DNA from: Phycisphaerae bacterium
GTDB lineage: Bacteria > Planctomycetota > Phycisphaerae > Sedimentisphaerales > Anaerohalosphaeraceae
NCBI GenBank assembly: GCA_003567095.1
Contig: PXAQ01000251.1
Coordinates: 1-17,591, forward strand
DNA: 17,591 nt
Reading direction: 5' to 3'
Part shown: one piece after another, positions 14,336 through 17,591 of the stretch
Numbering within the stretch: the first letter of the stretch is position 1
Layout of the letters: every line of letters begins with the position of its first letter
Position numbers and translations under genes: made by a program
The notes under the pieces: model-generated
The model's database searches: none
What the model saw: the letters and a program-made list of their open reading frames with translations, nothing else
What the model was told of the DNA's origin: nothing

Positions 14336-14917
14336 ATGATAAGTGAAGTTTTAAGGTTGATTGGCCTGCCGGGTCTGCCGCGGTTCTGGCAGGCGGCGAT
14401 TTACGCGTTGGCCGGCATTGCTGCGGGGATGGCCGTCGTTGTCGTGCGCATCTCCAATGCGGTCTCTTACCTGTCGGATTCACCCGAAACGTGCATCAAC
14501 TGCCATGTGATGACCGACGCCTACGCCTCCTGGCAGCGCGGCAGTCACGGGCTTGTGGCCGCGTGCAATGACTGCCACGTTCCCCACGACAATATCCTGG
14601 CCAAAAACGCCTTCAAGGCAATGGATGGCGCCCGGCACTCCTATGTCTTCACCTTTCGCCAAGAACCGCAGGTACTGACGCTGTCCCGAGGAGCCGTGCC
14701 CGTGATTCAGAACAACTGCATTCGCTGTCACGGCAATCAGTTCCAGATGATTCGCCTGACCGCCGCGTCCGAGCGGACCTGCTGGTCGTGCCATCAGAAT
14801 ATTCACGGCGAGATTCACAGTCTGTCGGCCTCGCCTCGTCCGCTGCGTCCGGCTCTGCCTGATGCCGGCATTGACCTGTCATTATTAGGAGACCCTGAGA
14901 ATGAACCCGAACACTAA
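14336..14917 (+). CDS. nrfH: NrfH, membrane-anchored tetrahaem cytochrome c, quinol dehydrogenase of nitrite reductase
   Basis: NrfH takes electrons from the quinol pool and passes them to NrfA outside the cytoplasmic membrane. From the ATG at 14336 it has 193 residues: one transmembrane anchor (about 20-40) and four haem sites at CINCH (53-57, with the characteristic Met59), CNDCH (77-81), CIRCH (128-132) and CWSCH (149-153). SYLSDSPETCINCHVM and ASERTCWSCHQ are typical NrfH stretches. The frame is open upstream to a TTG at 14300, but that codon overlaps the promoter-like TTGACA and adds no conserved sequence, so the ATG is preferred. No clear ribosome site precedes it. It overlaps nrfA by 17 bases. 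Confidence 0.94.
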   Translation: MISEVLRLIGLPGLPRFWQAAIYALAGIAAGMAVVVVRISNAVSYLSDSPETCINCHVMTDAYASWQRGSHGLVAACNDCHVPHDNILAKNAFKAMDGARHSYVFTFRQEPQVLTLSRGAVPVIQNNCIRCHGNQFQMIRLTAASERTCWSCHQNIHGEIHSLSASPRPLRPALPDAGIDLSLLGDPENEPEH

Positions 14918-16346
14918 TAAGCCAAAATCTGAAAAAGCAAATGCCGGTTCCATTCGCATTCCGCTGTGGCTGGGCTTTGGCCTGGCCGGGCTGCTGGCTG
15001 TGATTGTTATCCTGCTCGGCCTGCTGTCGGTCTCGATTGTGGAGCGGCGGTGGGAAGCCCAGCGTCCGGAACTGCTCGTGCGGCCCGTGGATCAATGGGA
15101 ATCGGACAACGCCAAATGGGGGCAGAACTATCCCCGCCAATACGAGTCCTACATGCGCACGCGCATTACCGGTACCGAGACACTGTTCGGCGGCACCAGT
15201 ATGCGGGATTATCTCGAAGAATATCCCGAACAGGTGATTCTGTTTGCCGGCTTCGGATTCAGCAAGGAATACCTGCAGGCGCGCGGGCATTATTATGCGC
15301 TGGAGGATGTCAAAAACACTGACCGGCTGGCCCATCCGTTTCAGCCGGCTACGTGCTACACATGCAAAAGCTCCGATGTGCCGCGGGTGATGAACGCCAT
15401 GGGTACGGCGGATTTTTACGCGGCCAATTTTCACGATCTGACCGATGAAATGAACCATCCGATCGGCTGTGTCGATTGCCACGACGCCGAGACGATGCAA
15501 TTGCGCATCAGCCGCCCGGCGCTGGTCGAGGCCTTTGAGGCCCAGGGCAAAGATATCACCGACGCCACGCTACAGGAAATGCGCTCACTGGTGTGTGCTC
15601 AGTGCCACGTGGAATACTATTTTGCCGAAGAGCCTGAAAATTACCTCGTCCTGCCCTGGCGACACGGTACCACGGTCGAGGATATGATTGCCTATTTCGA
15701 CGCGATCGACTTTGCCGACTACATCCACCCCATTTCCAAGACGCCCATCGTCAAGATTCAGCATCCCGATTATGAGCTGTACAAGCACGGTGTTCACGCC
15801 TATCGCAATGTCGCCTGCGCCGACTGCCATATGCCGTACCGCTCCGAAGGCGGCGTGAAGTTCACTGATCACCACATCCAAAGCCCGCTGCAGAACATCG
15901 CCAACAGTTGCGCCGTCTGCCATCGCTGGAGCGAACAGGAGATTCGCGCGCGCGTCGAGACCATCCAGACCGGCGTCTCCGGGGCGATGACCCAGGCCGA
16001 GGACGCGCTGGTCAAGGCGCATTTTGATATTGCCGCCGCGATGCAGGCCGGGGCGAGTGATGATGACTTACGGCCGTTGCGCACGATTCTGCGCCACGCC
16101 CAGCTTCGCTGGGATTATGTCTCGGCCAGCAACGGGATGGGCTTTCACGCTCCGCAGGAATCGATGCGCATCCTCGGCGACGCAACCGCCCAGGCCCAAC
16201 AGGTCCGCGTCGATGCGGCCCGCCTCCTGGCCCGACACGGCATCACCGAGACACCCGCCTATCCGGACATCTCCACACGACAAAAAGCCTTCAACGTCAC
16301 CCAGACCTTCATCAACAACACCCCAATTCCGCTGATTGAACAGTGA
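14901..16346 (+). CDS. nrfA: NrfA, pentahaem cytochrome c nitrite reductase (ammonia-forming)
   Basis: NrfA reduces nitrite to ammonium with six electrons on the outer side of the membrane. In this 481-residue protein the catalytic haem site is CYTCK (152-156), the lysine-ligated CxxCK that defines NrfA. Four CxxCH sites follow at 190-194, 232-236, 306-310 and 337-341. The active-site surroundings QCHVEYYF and KHGVHAYRNVACADCH are present, and so is a distal His in GMGFHAPQE. A hydrophobic segment at 22-46 without an obvious cleavage site suggests an uncleaved anchor. The ATG has an AGGAGA site eight bases upstream. NrfA can also reduce sulfite in other organisms, which is relevant next to a sulfur operon. 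Its stop is only three bases from the converging aroK remnant, with no visible terminator. Confidence 0.96.
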   Translation: MNPNTNKPKSEKANAGSIRIPLWLGFGLAGLLAVIVILLGLLSVSIVERRWEAQRPELLVRPVDQWESDNAKWGQNYPRQYESYMRTRITGTETLFGGTSMRDYLEEYPEQVILFAGFGFSKEYLQARGHYYALEDVKNTDRLAHPFQPATCYTCKSSDVPRVMNAMGTADFYAANFHDLTDEMNHPIGCVDCHDAETMQLRISRPALVEAFEAQGKDITDATLQEMRSLVCAQCHVEYYFAEEPENYLVLPWRHGTTVEDMIAYFDAIDFADYIHPISKTPIVKIQHPDYELYKHGVHAYRNVACADCHMPYRSEGGVKFTDHHIQSPLQNIANSCAVCHRWSEQEIRARVETIQTGVSGAMTQAEDALVKAHFDIAAAMQAGASDDDLRPLRTILRHAQLRWDYVSASNGMGFHAPQESMRILGDATAQAQQVRVDAARLLARHGITETPAYPDISTRQKAFNVTQTFINNTPIPLIEQ

Positions 16347-16349
16347 AAT

Positions 16350-16751
16350 TTAGATCCCGGTCGAGTCGATGTTGTTCAGTGCTGTTATGACGGCATCGAC
16401 GGCCTGGTCGTGGTTCAGGCAGGCCAGAGGGACGGTGATGTCGGCCCAGCGCTGGTGCAGCGGGATGCGTTTGGCGTAGAGGTTTTTGAGGTCTTGGTCG
16501 GGTTCGAGGACGACGCCGCGGGCGTTCAGATCGCCCAGGCGGCTTTGGAGGTCGGCCAGGGGCAGGTGCAGATAGACGATCAGGCCGCCGGCCTTGAGGG
16601 CGTTCATTGCCGATTCGTAATAGACGGCGCTGCCGCCGGTGGCGATGACGGCGTTTTTGATATCCAGGCAGGCGATGTACTCCTGTTCAACGCGGCAAAA
16701 GCCGGCCATTCCCCGCTGCTCGATCAATTCGCGCAGGGATTTTTCGCAGGC
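16350..16751 (-). pseudogene. aroK: shikimate kinase remnant lacking the N-terminal ATP-binding third
   Basis: The recognisable part starts at about 16745 (minus strand) with EKSLRELIEQRGMAGFCRVEQEYI. It continues with NAVIATGGSAVYY, AGGLIVYLHLPLADLQSRLGDL, ARGVVLEPDQDLKNLYAKRIPLHQRWADIT, and ends at 16350. These are the middle and C-terminal parts of shikimate kinase, which phosphorylates shikimate in aromatic amino acid synthesis. The P-loop (GxxGxGKT), the Asp-Thr-Asp shikimate site and everything before KSLREL are missing. Upstream of this point the DNA encodes an integrase fragment on the other strand, so the open frame that continues to 17000 there is an antisense accident. About 130 of some 175 residues remain. 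Without the P-loop the product cannot bind ATP. An intact copy may exist elsewhere. Confidence 0.85.
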
Positions 16752-17033
16752 GACCGCACCGCCACCGAACCTCTGGCTCAGCAGCCCGGCGAGAGCAAGG
16801 CAAAGTGGCAAAATCGCCTGACCGAAAAGCAGAAGGACGAATTGAAGGCATGGCATAAGCAATACCACTGGCATCCTCACCAGCTCCGCCACAACGCCGC
16901 CACGTTCCTGCGTAAGGAGTTTGGGCTGGAAACCGCAAGGATTATCCTCGGCCACCGCTCCGCCGCAATCACCGAGGTCTATGCCGAACTCGACCAGCAA
17001 AAGGCATTGGAGGCGATTGTGCGGGTGGGGTGA
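16752..17033 (+). pseudogene. C-terminal fragment of a tyrosine recombinase/integrase
   Basis: The frame ends with KAWHKQYHWHPHQLRHNAA, TFLRKEFGLETARIILGHRS and AAITEVYAELDQQKALEAI. This is the catalytic end of a phage- or plasmid-type tyrosine recombinase: the His-x-Leu-Arg-His motif, the Leu-Gly-His motif and the nucleophile Tyr in EVYAELD. The style resembles integrases common in Planctomycetota, from memory. The N-terminal half, including the first catalytic Arg, is absent: upstream of about 16750 the same frame reads antisense of aroK. The left boundary is therefore approximate. This is a 3' scar left after insertion and deletion, or an assembly join. It sits between the aroK remnant and phoU. 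Confidence 0.82.
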
Positions 17034-17050
17034 GGGACAAGCCTTACCCC
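17027..17050 (+). terminator. GC-rich hairpin over the integrase stop codon, terminator-like
   Basis: GGGGTGAGG (17027-17035) pairs with CCTTACCCC (17042-17050) around a six-base loop, giving nine pairs including one G-U. The integrase stop TGA lies in the left arm. What follows (TTATC) is not a strong U-run, so termination strength is uncertain. It could also serve phoU from the other side. Confidence 0.4.
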
Positions 17051-17081
17051 TTATCAGTCAAGTAAAGGGAACCATTAAGGG

Positions 17082-17591
17082 TTATGCGTATTGTTCTGAT
17101 TTGTGGCGGATAATTCGGCCCTCGACCATATAGATCACATCCTCGGCGATGTTGGTGGCGTGGTCGGCGATGCGCTCCAAATGCCGCGAGACACTGAGCA
17201 GGTGAATCAGGCTTTCGATATGCTCGGGATGTTCCCGGATGCCTTGCTTGACCAGGTCATACATTTGCTTGTTCATCGCATCGACCTCATCGTCGCGCCG
17301 GCAGACCTCATAGGCCAGCCGACAGTCCAGATGCACCAGGGCGCTGATGCTGTCGCGGAGCATCGCTTGTGCTTTTTCAGCCATCAGGTCAAAATCAAAC
17401 GGCGTATCCACCGGTTCGTGACGTAACAAGAAATCACTGCGTTCGGCGATATTAACCGACAAATCGCCGATCCGTTCCAGGTCATTGTTAATCTTGAAAG
17501 CCGTAACGATAAATCGCAGATCGACGGCAACCGGCTGATAAAGGGCAAGAATCTTCAGGCACTCTTCTTCGACATCCACTTCGGCCTGGTC
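17082..17591 (-). CDS. phoU: PhoU phosphate-signalling protein, C-terminal part (5' partial)
   Basis: PhoU is a cytoplasmic all-helical protein that links the Pst phosphate transporter to the PhoR/PhoB two-component system. The window holds about 169 residues. The frame is open through the right edge, so the GTG at 17579 is internal. Visible family signatures are CLKILALYQPVAVDLRFIVTAFKINNDLERIGDLSVNIAE from the first repeat's end, and SVSRHLERIADHATNIAEDVIYMVEGRIIRH from the second repeat. Both metal-binding ERxxD signatures (ERIGD and ERIAD) are intact. The protein ends in KSEQYA. The rest of a pst/pho operon would lie beyond the right edge. Identification is secure; intactness of the N-terminus cannot be judged. 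Confidence 0.95.
   Translation of the reverse strand, partial: DQAEVDVEEECLKILALYQPVAVDLRFIVTAFKINNDLERIGDLSVNIAERSDFLLRHEPVDTPFDFDLMAEKAQAMLRDSISALVHLDCRLAYEVCRRDDEVDAMNKQMYDLVKQGIREHPEHIESLIHLLSVSRHLERIADHATNIAEDVIYMVEGRIIRHKSEQYA

Noticed and set aside
16410..16745. Left part of the plus-strand frame that ends in the integrase motifs
   Set aside because: This part is antisense to the shikimate kinase remnant. Only the segment after about 16750 carries recombinase motifs.
16752..17000. N-terminal extension of the shikimate kinase frame to a start at 17000
   Set aside because: It is antisense to the integrase fragment and has no P-loop or other kinase motif, so it is not a true start of aroK.
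1..17591. tRNA, rRNA or CRISPR arrays
   Set aside because: No cloverleaf with the TTCRANNC loop, no rRNA-like stretch and no regularly spaced repeats were found by reading. A dedicated scan was not possible.

Overview
The window reads as a bacterial chromosome segment from a Gram-negative-type organism with anaerobic or nitrite-ammonifying capacity. It has a lipoprotein, a membrane-anchored pentahaem nitrite reductase and an assimilatory sulfur island. Planctomycetota (for example Phycisphaerae) or a deltaproteobacteria-like lineage would fit the integrase-fragment style and the gene content. That placement is a low-confidence inference.

Layout: (1) 1-803, the C-terminal glutaminase half of CTP synthase, cut by the window edge. 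(2) 870-1223, a small coiled-coil lipoprotein with its own promoter. (3) 1495-2211, an internally deleted insertion sequence with matching terminal inverted repeats and a nonsense-broken transposase remnant. (4) 2317-3789, a membrane-bound HAMP/SpoIIE-type protein phosphatase. (5) 3837-14083, a long minus-strand sulfur-assimilation operon. (6) 14336-16346, the divergent nrfHA pair. (7) 16350-17033, a shikimate kinase remnant abutting a tyrosine recombinase remnant. (8) 17082 to the end, PhoU, cut by the window edge.

The sulfur operon is the heart of the window. In transcription order it encodes a cysteine-free Rrf2 regulator, an APS reductase (CysH with Fe-S cysteines), CysD, a CysN/C fusion, a PiT-family permease (probably sulfate), MetY, a ThiS-like carrier (HcyS), an E1-like activator (HcyF), a JAMM protease (HcyD), and a sulfite reductase fused to a HEPN-like segment and a TusA domain. 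This is a complete sulfate-to-homocysteine route of the protein-thiocarboxylate type: sulfate uptake, APS, sulfite, sulfide, carrier thiocarboxylate, homocysteine. Three details support one integrated system. The carrier ends in a glycine run plus Leu-Tyr, which would need trimming by the adjacent protease. Its glycine codons also hold the ribosome-binding site and start codon of the activase gene. The APS kinase domain of CysN/C looks dead, which fits an APS-type reductase that does not need PAPS.

The operon once continued into a cysteine synthase gene 13 bp after the sulfite reductase. Only the first 53 codons survive (3837-3998), ending just after the PLP-lysine motif SVKDR. The phosphatase and the deleted insertion sequence lie directly beyond this break. 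A second scar lies at about 16750, where the 5' part of aroK is replaced by the 3' end of an integrase gene. Both breaks could be real rearrangements or assembly joins; read-spanning data would decide.
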